Source: Actinoallomurus purpureus
GTDB taxonomy: Bacteria > Actinomycetota > Actinomycetes > Streptosporangiales > Streptosporangiaceae
Reading direction: 5' to 3'
Assembly: GCF_024055795.1 (NCBI RefSeq)
Contig: NZ_JAMXMY010000003.1
Coordinates: 248,001-312,000, forward strand
DNA: 64,000 nucleotides
The position numbers and the translations under genes are program-made. The notes under the pieces are model-generated. The model was not told the origin of the DNA. It worked only from the letters and a program-made list of their open reading frames with translations, and ran no database searches. Positions 52,309 through 60,872 of the stretch are shown in pieces; position 1 is the first letter of the stretch; the number at the start of each line of letters is the position of its first letter.

Positions 52309-52684
52309 GTTCGACGCGTTCGTGTCCCGTGAGAAGACGCTCCACGCCAATCCCGGCCGCCGCGGATGCGCTCGCCTTGGCGTCGTTGTTGACGCCCGTT
52401 TCCGGGCGAATCCGGCGACCTGCCGTCAACAGCGGCGGCAAAGCGGCAACGGCGGCGGCAAGGTGGCGTCGCCCTGCCGCCGCCACCGCCGCCGCACCGC
52501 GACCTATCCGGGTTACGGGACGTATTCGTAGCCGGACCATACGGTGCCGCCGCGCCAGGCGGCGCCGTCCCGGTGATGGAGCGCCCGATGGGAATCGGGG
52601 GCGAGGTTCTGTTGTCTCGGGTTTCAGACGCTTCGCGGGGGACGGTCCTTGCGGGCCGCCGGGTGTAGGCGTGAGGGTGCGCAC
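52309..52684. other. Intergenic region with CGCCGCC-rich hairpin
   Basis: No supported gene in 376 bases. At 52436-52500 GGCGGCAAAGCGGC and further GGCGGCGGCAAGG repeats are followed by CTGCCGCCGCCACCGCCGCC, able to form a long GC-rich hairpin and possibly terminating the ATPase transcript. The promoter of the permease gene must lie after about 52550. Confidence 0.4.
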
Positions 52685-54103
52685 ATGACAGAACAGCAGG
52701 TCAGTGGCGGCGCGCGCGCCGCCGGCGGGCACCCGGAGGGTGGTGCCCTCGGGGTCGAGCGGCGGTCGATCGACTTCGTGCCGCCCGAGGAGCGGCACGG
52801 GTCGGTGCGGAGTCTGTTCACCGTGTGGTTCGGCGCGAACATGCAGGTGACCACCGCGGTCACGGGCGCCCTGGGAGTGATCCTGGGGTTGCCATTGCCC
52901 TGGGCGATCGTCGCCCTCACCCTCGGCAACCTGCTCGGCGCGGTGTTCATGGCGCTGCACTCGGCGCAGGGACCGAAGCTCGGCATTCCGCAGATGATCC
53001 AGAGCCGGGCGCAGTTCGGGTTCTACGGGGCGATCGTTCCGCTGCTGCTCGTCGTGCTGATGTACGTCGGGTTCTTCGCCACCAGCGCCGTGCTCGGCGG
53101 TTCGGCGCTCGCGGGCTGGTGGGGGATCGGCCGGACGCCCGCCACGATCATCGTGTCCGCCCTCTGCACGGTCCTCGCCGCCTACGGGTACCGGCTCATC
53201 CATCAGTACGAGCGGTGGATCAGTCTCATCGCGGCGGTCGGATTCCTCTACCTGACGTACCGGCTGCTGACCGGGCACCACGTGGGCCGGGTCTGGCACT
53301 CCGGGCACGTCGGCGCGGGCACGTTCCTGCTGGTCATGGCGATCGCCGCCACCTGGCAGATCACGTATGCGCCGTACGTCGCCGACTACTCGCGCTACCT
53401 GCCGGAGACGACCTCGGTACGGGCGGCGTTCTGGTGGACCTATGCCGGAAGCGTGATCGGCACGGTGTGGATGATGGCGTTCGGCAGCGTCTGCGCCGCC
53501 GTGGCGGCCAAGTCGTTCGAAGGCGGCTCGGTGTCGTTCGTCGTCGGCCTGGCCGGCCCGCACTGGGCGTTCTCGCTGATCATCGTGCTGGGCATCATCG
53601 CGGTGAACGTGCTGAACCTGTACGGCATGTTCATGTCGGCGACGACGACCCTGACGGCGCTGCGCCCGATGCGGATGAACCGCGGCGTCCGGCTCGGGTT
53701 CATCGTCGTGGCCGCCGTCGTCGGCACGGTCGTCGCGCTCGCGGCGAGCGCCGACTTCCTGGACAACTTCGAGAACTTCATCCTTTTCTTGGCGTACTTC
53801 CTGATCCCGTGGACGGCGATCAATCTCGTCGACTTCTACTTCGTCCGCAAGGAGCGGTACGACATCGAGGCGATCTTCCGCCCGGACGGCGTGTACGGCG
53901 GGGTCAACTGGCGGACCATCGGCGCGTACGTCATCGGCGTCGCCGTCGAGGTGCCGTTCGTCAGCTCGACGTTCTACACCGGGCCGCTCGTGAAGCACCT
54001 CGGCGGCGCGGACGTCTCCTGGATCATCGGCCTGATCGTCGCCTCGGTGCTCTACTACGTCTGGATGCGCCCGGTGGCCCGCCTCGCCGGCGACGCAGCC
54101 TGA
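52685..54103 (+). CDS. NCS1-family nucleobase permease (cytosine/purine type)
   Basis: 472-residue, about 12-helix membrane transporter of the NCS1 (CodB/purine-cytosine permease) family, importing a nucleobase or related compound with H+ or Na+. Features: N-terminal FTVWFGANMQVTTAVTGALG (the family helix 1), HSAQGPKLGIPQMIQSRAQFG at the second signature, and later SRYLPETTS and WTAINLVDFYFVRKERYD. No salvage enzyme or deaminase adjoins it, so the substrate is open. ATG 52685 (GAGGGTG upstream) rather than the earlier frame start. Confidence 0.9.
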   Translation: MTEQQVSGGARAAGGHPEGGALGVERRSIDFVPPEERHGSVRSLFTVWFGANMQVTTAVTGALGVILGLPLPWAIVALTLGNLLGAVFMALHSAQGPKLGIPQMIQSRAQFGFYGAIVPLLLVVLMYVGFFATSAVLGGSALAGWWGIGRTPATIIVSALCTVLAAYGYRLIHQYERWISLIAAVGFLYLTYRLLTGHHVGRVWHSGHVGAGTFLLVMAIAATWQITYAPYVADYSRYLPETTSVRAAFWWTYAGSVIGTVWMMAFGSVCAAVAAKSFEGGSVSFVVGLAGPHWAFSLIIVLGIIAVNVLNLYGMFMSATTTLTALRPMRMNRGVRLGFIVVAAVVGTVVALAASADFLDNFENFILFLAYFLIPWTAINLVDFYFVRKERYDIEAIFRPDGVYGGVNWRTIGAYVIGVAVEVPFVSSTFYTGPLVKHLGGADVSWIIGLIVASVLYYVWMRPVARLAGDAA

Positions 54104-54128
54104 CGGCGCGTCGTCGGCCGGGACATCG

Positions 54129-54614
54129 TCATCGGCTCAGAGCGGGCGAGGCCTGACCGGCACACGCCGACCCGGCGGGCGCGGCGGCGGTGGCCTGGTC
54201 CACGACGGACAGCAGTTCGATCAGGCGCCGGCGATCGTCGCCGGAGAGTGGCGCGAACAGGTCCTCGCTGGCCTGCCGCCGGGCTTCGCGCATCCCTTCG
54301 CGTACTGCGAGGCCCGCGTCGGTGAGGTGAAGGCGGATCGCGCGCCGGTTCTCCGGATCGACGGCGCGATGGACCAGCCCGGTCTGCTCGAGCGCGTCGA
54401 CCACGGTGGTGACCGAGCGGGGAACGACGCCGAGCCGCTCGGCCAGCTCCGTCATCCGCAGCGGCTCCTCGCTACGAGTGATCACCCGCAACGCACGCTC
54501 CTGGGCCGGAGTGAGGCCGAACGGGGCGAGCCGGGACAGCTGGGCCCGCCGCAGGCGCTTGGTCAGCCGCTGGAGCAGATCGGCCAGCTGCGCCGACGAC
54601 TCCTCTTGATCCAT
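54129..54614 (-). CDS. MarR-family transcriptional regulator
   Basis: 161-residue winged-helix repressor: LTPAQERALRVITRSEEPLR then MTELAERLGVVPRSVTTVVD (HTH) and DPENRRAIRLHLTDAGLAVR (wing). Very likely controls the divergent ABC exporter and itself; two matching palindromes lie between the genes. MarR repressors are commonly relieved by phenolics, antibiotics or redox compounds; ligand unknown. ATG 54614 is the start. Confidence 0.92.
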   Translation of the reverse strand: MDQEESSAQLADLLQRLTKRLRRAQLSRLAPFGLTPAQERALRVITRSEEPLRMTELAERLGVVPRSVTTVVDALEQTGLVHRAVDPENRRAIRLHLTDAGLAVREGMREARRQASEDLFAPLSGDDRRRLIELLSVVDQATAAAPAGSACAGQASPALSR

Positions 54615-54636
54615 GGCTCGATCGTATCAGGATGTG

Positions 54637-54664
54637 ACTCAAACTGAGTTAGGCTCATTGTGAG
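54637..54664. promoter_or_regulatory. Pair of CTCAnnnTGAG palindromes (MarR operator)
   Basis: ACTCA-AAC-TGAGT (54637-54649) and CTCA-TTG-TGAG (54654-54664) are both perfect inverted repeats with three-base spacers, centres 16 bases apart, in the 101-bp region between the MarR and exporter genes. Two like half-site pairs fit cooperative binding of MarR dimers. Confidence 0.7.
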
Positions 54665-54715
54665 TGTTACTCTGTTTTGGTCGGCATCGCCCTCGATCGT
54701 GCTGTGGAGGCGCCT

Positions 54716-56734
54716 GTGAATGTCCCCGTACGCAAGCACGGCCTGCCGCTCCCGGAGCGGTCTCACCTCGACGGCTCCGGGCCCCGGGCGGCGCGCGAAG
54801 GGTCGGCGGCGAACCGGGACGGCGGCGGCGCCCGCGAGGATCCGAGCCCGCCCATCGCGGAGACGGGCCCGTCGGCACGCGTTCCGCTCCGGCGGGTCGT
54901 ACGCCTGTTCCGGCCCTACCGGTGGAGCCTGGCCTTCGTCGGCCTGCTCGTCCTCACGTCGTCGTTGGTGTCGCTGGTCAACCCGTTCCTGATCCGCCAG
55001 GTGATCGACGTCGCCCTGCCGCGGCAGCGCGTCGGGCTGCTGGCCGTCCTGGCCATCGGCATGATCGTCATTTCGGTGGCGAACAGTTCGTTCAGCGTCT
55101 CGCAGGCGTACGTGTCGACGAAGGTGGGCCAGCGGGTCATGCATGACCTGCGCACCGGTGTGTACGCGCACCTACAGCGCATGTCCCTGGCCTTCTTCAC
55201 GCGTACGCGCACCGGCGAGGTCCAGTCGCGCATCGCCAACGACATCGGTGGCATGCAGGCGACGGTGACCACCACCGCGACCACGCTGGTGTCCAACCTC
55301 ACGACCGTCGTCGCGACCGTCATCGCCATGGTGGTCCTGGACTGGCGGCTGACCATCGTCTCGCTGGTCATGATGCCGGTGTTCGTGTGGATGAGTCGCC
55401 GCGTCGGCAAGGAGCGCCGCCGCATCACCGGCCGGCGGCAGCGGCAGCTCGCCACGCTGGCCTCGATCGTCCAGGAGTCCCTGTCGGTCAGCGGGATCCT
55501 GCTCGGGCACACGATGGGCCGCTCGCGGGCGCTCACCGATTCCTTCGCCGCCGAATCCGCCGTGCTGTCCGATCTCGAGGTGCGCGCGAACATGGCGGGC
55601 CGGTGGCGGCAGTCCATCATCCAGATCGTCATGTCCTCCATGCCCGCGGTGATCTACTGGGCGGCCGGCCTCACCGGGCGGGACGGCCACATGATGATCT
55701 CCATCGGGACGCTGGTGGCCTTCACGACCCTGCAGCAGAGCCTGTTCCGGCCCACAGTGCAGCTGCTTCAGGTCGGCGTGGACCTGCAGAGCTCACTCGA
55801 GTTGTTCGGCCGCATCTTCGAGTACCTCGACCTGCCCGTCGACATCGCCGAACCTCAACACCCCGCGGGCGTCGGCGAGGTCCGCGGCGACGTGGGGCTG
55901 CGCGCCGTCGGATTCCGCTACGCGGGGGCCGAGCGGGAGACGCTGCGCGACATCGACATCACCGTCCCGGCCGGGAGCACCCTCGCGATCGTCGGCGAGA
56001 CGGGATCCGGGAAGACGACCCTCGGTTACCTGGTCCCACGCCTGTACGACGTGACCTCGGGCAGCGTGGCCATCGACGGCGTCGACGTACGCGACCTGTC
56101 CTTCGACACCCTCAGCGCGGCGGTGGGAGTCGTCTCGCAGGAGACCTATCTCCTCCACGCCTCCGTCGCGGCGAATCTGCGGTTCGCCAAGCCGGACGCG
56201 ACCGATGAGGAGATCGTCACCGCGGCCGAGGTCGCGCAGATCCACGAGCACATCGCCGCGCTGCCCGACGGCTATGACACGCTGGTCGGGGAGCGGGGAT
56301 ACCGATTCTCCGGCGGAGAGAAACAACGACTCGCGATCGCGCGCGCCGTCCTGCGGGACCCGCCCATCCTCGTCCTCGACGAGGCGACCAGCGCCCTCGA
56401 CACCCAGACCGAGCAGGCCGTGCAGCAGGCGATCGACGCGCTGTCGGCCGGGCGTACCACGATCACCATCGCGCACCGGCTCTCGACCATCAGGGATGCC
56501 GATGAGATCGTGGTCCTCGACCGCGGCCGGATCGCCGAGCGCGGCACCCACGAGGAGTTGCTCGCCCTCGGCGGCCAGTACGCCACCCTCGTCGACCGCG
56601 ACGCCGAGACCGGTCAGGTGATTCGTTCCGCCCGAGGCGAACGGGAAGATCCACCAAGCCCGCGCCGGACCGGCGATGGGGCGGGCTGCGATTGCGGGCC
56701 GAGCGGGTCAGGACGGTGTCGTGGCCGCGGGTGA
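54716..56734 (+). CDS. ABC multidrug-type exporter (fused permease and ATPase)
   Basis: 672-residue half transporter: a Pro/Arg-rich cytoplasmic N-terminal stretch of about 65 residues, six membrane helices, then the ATPase with Walker A GETGSGKTTLG, signature FSGGEKQRLAIARA, Walker B ILVLDEATSALD and H-loop TIAHRLSTI. Works as a homodimer exporting a hydrophobic compound. Start GTG 54716 is preceded by GTGGAGG. Under control of the divergent MarR gene. Its C-terminal end overlaps the convergent MFS gene by 27 bases. Confidence 0.92.
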   Translation: MNVPVRKHGLPLPERSHLDGSGPRAAREGSAANRDGGGAREDPSPPIAETGPSARVPLRRVVRLFRPYRWSLAFVGLLVLTSSLVSLVNPFLIRQVIDVALPRQRVGLLAVLAIGMIVISVANSSFSVSQAYVSTKVGQRVMHDLRTGVYAHLQRMSLAFFTRTRTGEVQSRIANDIGGMQATVTTTATTLVSNLTTVVATVIAMVVLDWRLTIVSLVMMPVFVWMSRRVGKERRRITGRRQRQLATLASIVQESLSVSGILLGHTMGRSRALTDSFAAESAVLSDLEVRANMAGRWRQSIIQIVMSSMPAVIYWAAGLTGRDGHMMISIGTLVAFTTLQQSLFRPTVQLLQVGVDLQSSLELFGRIFEYLDLPVDIAEPQHPAGVGEVRGDVGLRAVGFRYAGAERETLRDIDITVPAGSTLAIVGETGSGKTTLGYLVPRLYDVTSGSVAIDGVDVRDLSFDTLSAAVGVVSQETYLLHASVAANLRFAKPDATDEEIVTAAEVAQIHEHIAALPDGYDTLVGERGYRFSGGEKQRLAIARAVLRDPPILVLDEATSALDTQTEQAVQQAIDALSAGRTTITIAHRLSTIRDADEIVVLDRGRIAERGTHEELLALGGQYATLVDRDAETGQVIRSARGEREDPPSPRRTGDGAGCDCGPSGSGRCRGRG

Positions 56735-58150
56735 ATCGGCTGAATCGGTGGGTTGTGCCTGCGGGGCAGAGACTTCCGCGGGCTTGGAATTCACCAGCCA
56801 CAGGCCGGTGAACACGGCACTGGCCAAGGTGACGGCGCCGGCCGCGACGAAGGCGCTGCCCAGGCCGGCCTCGAAGGACGCGCCACCGGATTCCCGGGTG
56901 CGCACGATGGCTCCGAGCACGGCCACGCCGAGTACCGCACCGATCTGCCGGGTGGTGCTGCTGATGCCCGAAGCGAGGCCTCCCTCCTGCGGGCTGACCG
57001 CCTGGATGGCGGCGCCGGTCAGCGGGGACATGGTCAGAGCGAAACCGATGCCGACGACCGCCAGCCGCCACCACACGTTCCCGTAGCCGGTGTGCTCGTG
57101 CACGAAGCCCAGCGCCAGCAGCCCCAGCCCGGCCAGCGCCAGGCCGATGGTGACCACGATCCGGAAGCCGTACCTGGCGGCGAACCGGCCCGCGTACGGG
57201 CTGACGACCACCATGCCGAGGGAGGCGGGCAGGGTCTGCAGGCCGGCGCGCAGAACCGAACTGCCCTGGACGTACACGAAGAACTGGGAGAAGAAGAAGG
57301 ACGAACCCATCAGCGCGAAACCCACCACGACCATCGCCGTGTTGGCCATCGTGAACAGTCGCTGCCGGAACAGCCGCAGCGGCAGCATCGGCGTCGAACG
57401 ACGTCCTTCGACGGCGACGAAGACGGCGAGGATCACGACCGCGGCGGCGAAACTCCCCAGGATCACCGGCGAGGTCCAGCCACGGGAGCCGCCCTCGATC
57501 AGCCCATAGGTCAGCGCACCCACGCCCAGGACGGACAGGACCGTCCCCGGGATGTCGATCGCCGGCGCGCTGGGATTGCGGGACTCGCCCAGGATGCGCA
57601 GACCGGCCAGCAGCAGGACCGCGCCGATGGGCACGTTGACGAGGAAGATGGCGGGCCAGCCGAAGGCGTCCACCAGAATGCCACCGGCCAACGGTCCGGC
57701 GGCCAGGCCGATTCCGCTGAAGCCGGCCCACAGCCCGATCGCCTTGACTCGTTCTTGCGGAACGGGATACGCGGCGGCGAGCAGGGCCAGCGAGGCGGGG
57801 CTCAGCGCCGCGGCCCCGATGCCCTGCACCACCCGTCCGATGATCAGCCAGCCGATCGAGGGCGCGACGGAGCACAGCACGGACGCGACGGTGAACACCG
57901 CGACGCCGGCCAGGAACATCCGTTTGCGGCCGAAGCGGTCCGCGAAGACGCCGCCGGACAGCAACAGCATGGCGACCAGCAGGACGTAGGCGTCGACGAT
58001 CCATTGCAGACCGGTCAACTGGGTGTGCAATCGCTGCTGCATGTCGGGCAGCGCCGCGCCGACAATGGTGCTGTCGAGCAGCACCATGAACTGACCCAGG
58101 CAGGTCACTGTGAGCAAGGCTGCCCGGTTCGATCGAATGCCTACGGACAC
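56708..58150 (-). CDS. MFS multidrug exporter (DHA2, 14-TM type)
   Basis: 480-residue H+ antiporter with 14 hydrophobic segments. N-terminus LLTVTCLGQFMVLLDSTIVG is the DHA2 helix 1 signature; LLSGGVFADRFGRKRMFL is motif A; GLAAGPLAGGILVDAFGW is motif C, typical of exporters. Probably removes a drug or natural product. GTG 58150 with GAGGGACC upstream. Divergent from the ArsR-type regulator with a short 90-bp control region; its substrate is unknown. Confidence 0.9.
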   Translation of the reverse strand: MSVGIRSNRAALLTVTCLGQFMVLLDSTIVGAALPDMQQRLHTQLTGLQWIVDAYVLLVAMLLLSGGVFADRFGRKRMFLAGVAVFTVASVLCSVAPSIGWLIIGRVVQGIGAAALSPASLALLAAAYPVPQERVKAIGLWAGFSGIGLAAGPLAGGILVDAFGWPAIFLVNVPIGAVLLLAGLRILGESRNPSAPAIDIPGTVLSVLGVGALTYGLIEGGSRGWTSPVILGSFAAAVVILAVFVAVEGRRSTPMLPLRLFRQRLFTMANTAMVVVGFALMGSSFFFSQFFVYVQGSSVLRAGLQTLPASLGMVVVSPYAGRFAARYGFRIVVTIGLALAGLGLLALGFVHEHTGYGNVWWRLAVVGIGFALTMSPLTGAAIQAVSPQEGGLASGISSTTRQIGAVLGVAVLGAIVRTRESGGASFEAGLGSAFVAAGAVTLASAVFTGLWLVNSKPAEVSAPQAQPTDSADSPAATTPS

Positions 58151-58195
58151 AGGTGGTCCCTCCGAGCGCTCGAGATGCGGATGCCCGGGGACGAT

Positions 58196-58214
58196 AGTTC
58201 CATAATCCCGAACT
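58196..58214. promoter_or_regulatory. Inverted repeat between MFS and ArsR genes
   Basis: AGTTC (58196-58200), nine-base spacer, GAACT (58210-58214) lies midway in the divergent control region. A weak but well-placed operator candidate for the ArsR-type repressor. Confidence 0.35.
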
Positions 58215-58240
58215 GTCGAACGGTGGGGTATCGTCGAGGC

Positions 58241-58576
58241 ATGCGACCGCTCCCCCAGCCCCCGCGCGAGTCACTGACACTCGCGTCAGTACTCCACGCG
58301 CTCGGTGATCCGGTGCGCTTGGAGTTGGTGCGGCGGGCCTGGGCCAATCCCGAGTTGACCTGTTCCGTTCTCGCCGACGGTTTGGATGTGCCGATGTCGA
58401 CGCTGTCCAATCACTGGCGGATCCTGCGCGAGGCCGGGCTGATCAGCATGACCGTCGACGGCCGACACCGGCGGATCCGGCCACGCGCCGACGATCTACA
58501 CGATCGCTTTCCGGGTGTGCTCGATCCGATCCTGCGCCTCGGTACGGCCGAGTCATTGAACACCGGCCTGCTGTAA
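58241..58576 (+). CDS. ArsR-family winged-helix regulator
   Basis: 111-residue single-domain repressor: LASVLHALGDPVRLELVRRA, CSVLADGLDVPMSTLSNHWR and the wing GLISMTVDGRHRRIRPRADD are typical ArsR features. No metal-binding ELCVCDL-type Cys motif is seen, so it probably senses something other than metal. Divergent from the MFS exporter, its likely target. ATG 58241 with GTCGAGG upstream. Confidence 0.88.
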   Translation: MRPLPQPPRESLTLASVLHALGDPVRLELVRRAWANPELTCSVLADGLDVPMSTLSNHWRILREAGLISMTVDGRHRRIRPRADDLHDRFPGVLDPILRLGTAESLNTGLL

Positions 58577-58842
58577 AGGTTTCGGCCTGCGCTGAAAGAA
58601 CTCTGGGTGCGGCCGTCGTCGTCGGCCTGGCCGCTGTACACGATGCGGTGGATCGTGGACCGGCCGACGCCGTACTCGCCCGCCAGGTCGGCCAGGGACA
58701 CCTCGCCGACGGCATACCGGCGGCGGATCGACCGCTGCGCGGACTCAGGGAGCTTGGGCTGTCGGCTCGGCACTGGGGGACGCGCGGGCGGGGTGGCCCC
58801 CGAGGACACCCCGCCCGCACGATCGAGAGCGGCCGTCCGCAC
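58411..58842 (-). CDS. HTH protein, resolvase-DNA-binding-like, probably a remnant
   Basis: The first 75 residues look real: LPESAQRSIRRRYAVGEVSL then ADLAGEYGVGRSTIHRIV is a homeodomain-like HTH of the kind found at the C-terminus of Hin-type recombinases and in small transcription-factor-like proteins. After TQSSFSAGRN the frame runs antisense into the ArsR gene for 166 bases, where it is not protein-like. So either the 3-prime end has been lost or only about 58590-58842 is coding. Start at 58842 lacks a good ribosome site. Confidence 0.35.
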   Translation of the reverse strand: MRTAALDRAGGVSSGATPPARPPVPSRQPKLPESAQRSIRRRYAVGEVSLADLAGEYGVGRSTIHRIVYSGQADDDGRTQSSFSAGRNLYSRPVFNDSAVPRRRIGSSTPGKRSCRSSARGRIRRCRPSTVMLISPASRRIRQ

Positions 58843-58866
58843 GCGGCGGACCGCCGGAGAGAAGGG

Positions 58867-60573
58867 TCAGGAGGCGGCTCGTTCGGTGAACAGGCCCGGG
58901 ACCCGGCGGCGGGCGGCGTCCGCGGCGGTGTCGTCCACCTGGCGGCGGGCGTCCCGCTCGGCCTCGACCTGCCGCACGTAGTTATCCGTCTCGCGTTTCA
59001 CCGTCTCGTCGTTCCAGCCCAGTACCGGTGCGACGAGTTCGGCGACCTCGGCCGCGGCGGCGGCGCCCTGGTCCCGCTCCTCGATCGCGGCGCGGGTGCG
59101 GCGGCGCAGGACGTCCTCGACGTGCAGCGCGCCCTCGTGCGACGCGGCGTACACCGCCTCGGCCTTCAGGTAGTCCGTGGCCGCGTCGATCGGTTCGCCG
59201 AGAGACGGGTCTCGCTCGATGAGCTCCAGCAGTTCGTCGACGCACGCGCCGTACCGGTTGAGAAGGTGCTCGACGCGGGCGACGTGCAGGCCGCTGCGCC
59301 GGGCGAGGCGGTTCCGCTCGTTCCACAGCACCTCGTAGCCGACGGCCCCGATGAGCGGCACCCGGTCGGTGACGGAGGCGGGGACGACGGTGGGCAGGTC
59401 CTCGGCCGCCGCGTCCACGGCGTCCTTGGCCATCACCCGGTAGGTGGTGAACTTGCCGCCGGCGACCACGGTCAGGCCGGGCACCGGCTGGGCGACCGTG
59501 TGCTCCCGGGACAGCTTGGTCGTGTCGTCCGCCCCGCCGGAAAGCAGGGGACGCAGCCCGGCGTACACCCCCTCGATGTCCTCGGGGACCAGCGGGGTGC
59601 GCAGTACCGCGTTGACGTGCTCGAGGATGTAGTCGACGTCGGCCTGGCTGGCGGCGGGCTCGTCCTTGTCCAGGTCGTAGGCGGTGTCGGTGGTCCCGAT
59701 GATCCAGTGCCGGCCCCACGGGATGACGAACAGCACGCTCTTCTCCGTGCGCAGGATCAGCCCGGTGTCGAGCCGGATCCGGTCGCGGGGGACGAGGAGA
59801 TGCACGCCCTTGGACGCCGTGACCTTGGGACCGCCCCGCGCGTCCGCCAGCCGGCCGGCGTCGTCGGTCCACACGCCGGTGGCGTTGATGACGTGGCGGG
59901 CGCGTACGGTCAGCTCCCGGTCGTTCTCCAGGTCGCGGACCCGCGCCCCGACGACGCGGTCCGCCTCCCGGAGGAAGCCGACCGCGCGGGCCCGTGTCAG
60001 CACGGAGGCGCCGTAGGCGGCGGCCGTACGGGCCAGCGTCATCGTGAAGCGCGCGTCGTCGACCTGCGCGTCGAAGTACTGGATCGCGCCGACGAACGTG
60101 TCGCCGCGCAGCGCCGGGGCGATCTTCAGGGCGCCGCGGTGGCTCAGGTGCCGGTGGCGGGGCATCGCCCGGGCCCCGCCCATCGTGTCGTACAGCCCGA
60201 CGCCGGCGCCGACGTAGAACCGTTCCCACATCCGGTGCTTCAGCGGGTACAGGAACGGCACCGGGTGCACGAGGTGGGGGGCGAGGCGGTTCAGCAGGAG
60301 GCCGCGTTCGCGCAGCGCCTCGCGTACGAGGCCGAAGTCGCGCTGCTCCAGGTAGCGCAGTCCGCCGTGGATCAGCTTGCTGGACCGGCTGGACGTCCCG
60401 GCCGCCCAGTCCGCGGCCTCGACCAGCGCGACGGACAGGCCACGTGACACGGCGTCGAGCGCGGCACCGGCGCCCACGACTCCGCCGCCCACGATCAGCA
60501 CGTCGAACTCGTCGGCCGCCACGTCGCGCACGGCCTGTGCGCGGTAGGCCGGTCCGAGGGATACGGCTTTCAC
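58867..60573 (-). CDS. glpD: Glycerol-3-phosphate dehydrogenase, FAD-dependent
   Basis: 568-residue membrane-associated flavoenzyme oxidising sn-glycerol-3-phosphate to dihydroxyacetone phosphate and passing electrons to quinone. FAD-binding VLIVGGGVVGAGAALDAVSR, then TSSRSSKLIHGGLRYLEQ, VINATGVWTDD, ASKGVHLLVPRD and VAGGKFTTYRVMA are all classic GlpD signatures; the C-terminal domain ends in RRRVPGLFTE. GTG 60573 follows GGAGGAG at good spacing; the frame is open further upstream but only through repeats. Third gene after glpF and glpK, separated from glpK by a repeat-filled 299-bp gap. Confidence 0.95.
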   Translation of the reverse strand: MKAVSLGPAYRAQAVRDVAADEFDVLIVGGGVVGAGAALDAVSRGLSVALVEAADWAAGTSSRSSKLIHGGLRYLEQRDFGLVREALRERGLLLNRLAPHLVHPVPFLYPLKHRMWERFYVGAGVGLYDTMGGARAMPRHRHLSHRGALKIAPALRGDTFVGAIQYFDAQVDDARFTMTLARTAAAYGASVLTRARAVGFLREADRVVGARVRDLENDRELTVRARHVINATGVWTDDAGRLADARGGPKVTASKGVHLLVPRDRIRLDTGLILRTEKSVLFVIPWGRHWIIGTTDTAYDLDKDEPAASQADVDYILEHVNAVLRTPLVPEDIEGVYAGLRPLLSGGADDTTKLSREHTVAQPVPGLTVVAGGKFTTYRVMAKDAVDAAAEDLPTVVPASVTDRVPLIGAVGYEVLWNERNRLARRSGLHVARVEHLLNRYGACVDELLELIERDPSLGEPIDAATDYLKAEAVYAASHEGALHVEDVLRRRTRAAIEERDQGAAAAAEVAELVAPVLGWNDETVKRETDNYVRQVEAERDARRQVDDTAADAARRRVPGLFTERAAS

Positions 60574-60619
60574 GTTCGGTTCTCCTCCGAGGTCGGATGC
60601 GGCGAGATGGTGTGGAGCA

Positions 60620-60803
60620 AGGGTCACCATCCCGGCCGCGAGATGGGGGGAAGGGCGTCTGCGGGGGCCGGGCGCCGGGGCGGTACGAGGGGCACCACCC
60701 CGGCCGCGAGGTCGGGGGAAGGGGCGTCTGTTGAGGTCGGGCGGCGGACAGAGTGGCACCGGGGGCACCACCCCGGCCGCGCTCTGGCGGAAGGGGGCGG
60801 GCG
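60620..60803. repeat. Three tandem repeats of about 70 bp between glpK and glpD
   Basis: Copies begin near 60620, 60688 and 60761. Each contains GGGCACCACCCCGGCCGCG (first copy GGTCACCATCCCGGCCGCG) followed by a G-rich part with GGGGGAAGGGG and a GGGCGGCGGACAG-like end. They lie in the 299-bp gap between glpK stop and glpD start and may affect read-through between the two genes. Confidence 0.7.
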
Positions 60804-60872
60804 GCGGACGGGGCGATGCCCGGGGGAGCGGGGTGCGGGGGTGCACCGCTCCGTCCGCCGCGAGGGCAGGGT

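Noticed and set aside
52208-53998. Minus-strand open frame across the NCS1 permease gene
   Set aside because: Antisense shadow of a clear transporter; His/Arg/Asp-rich with no recognisable family.
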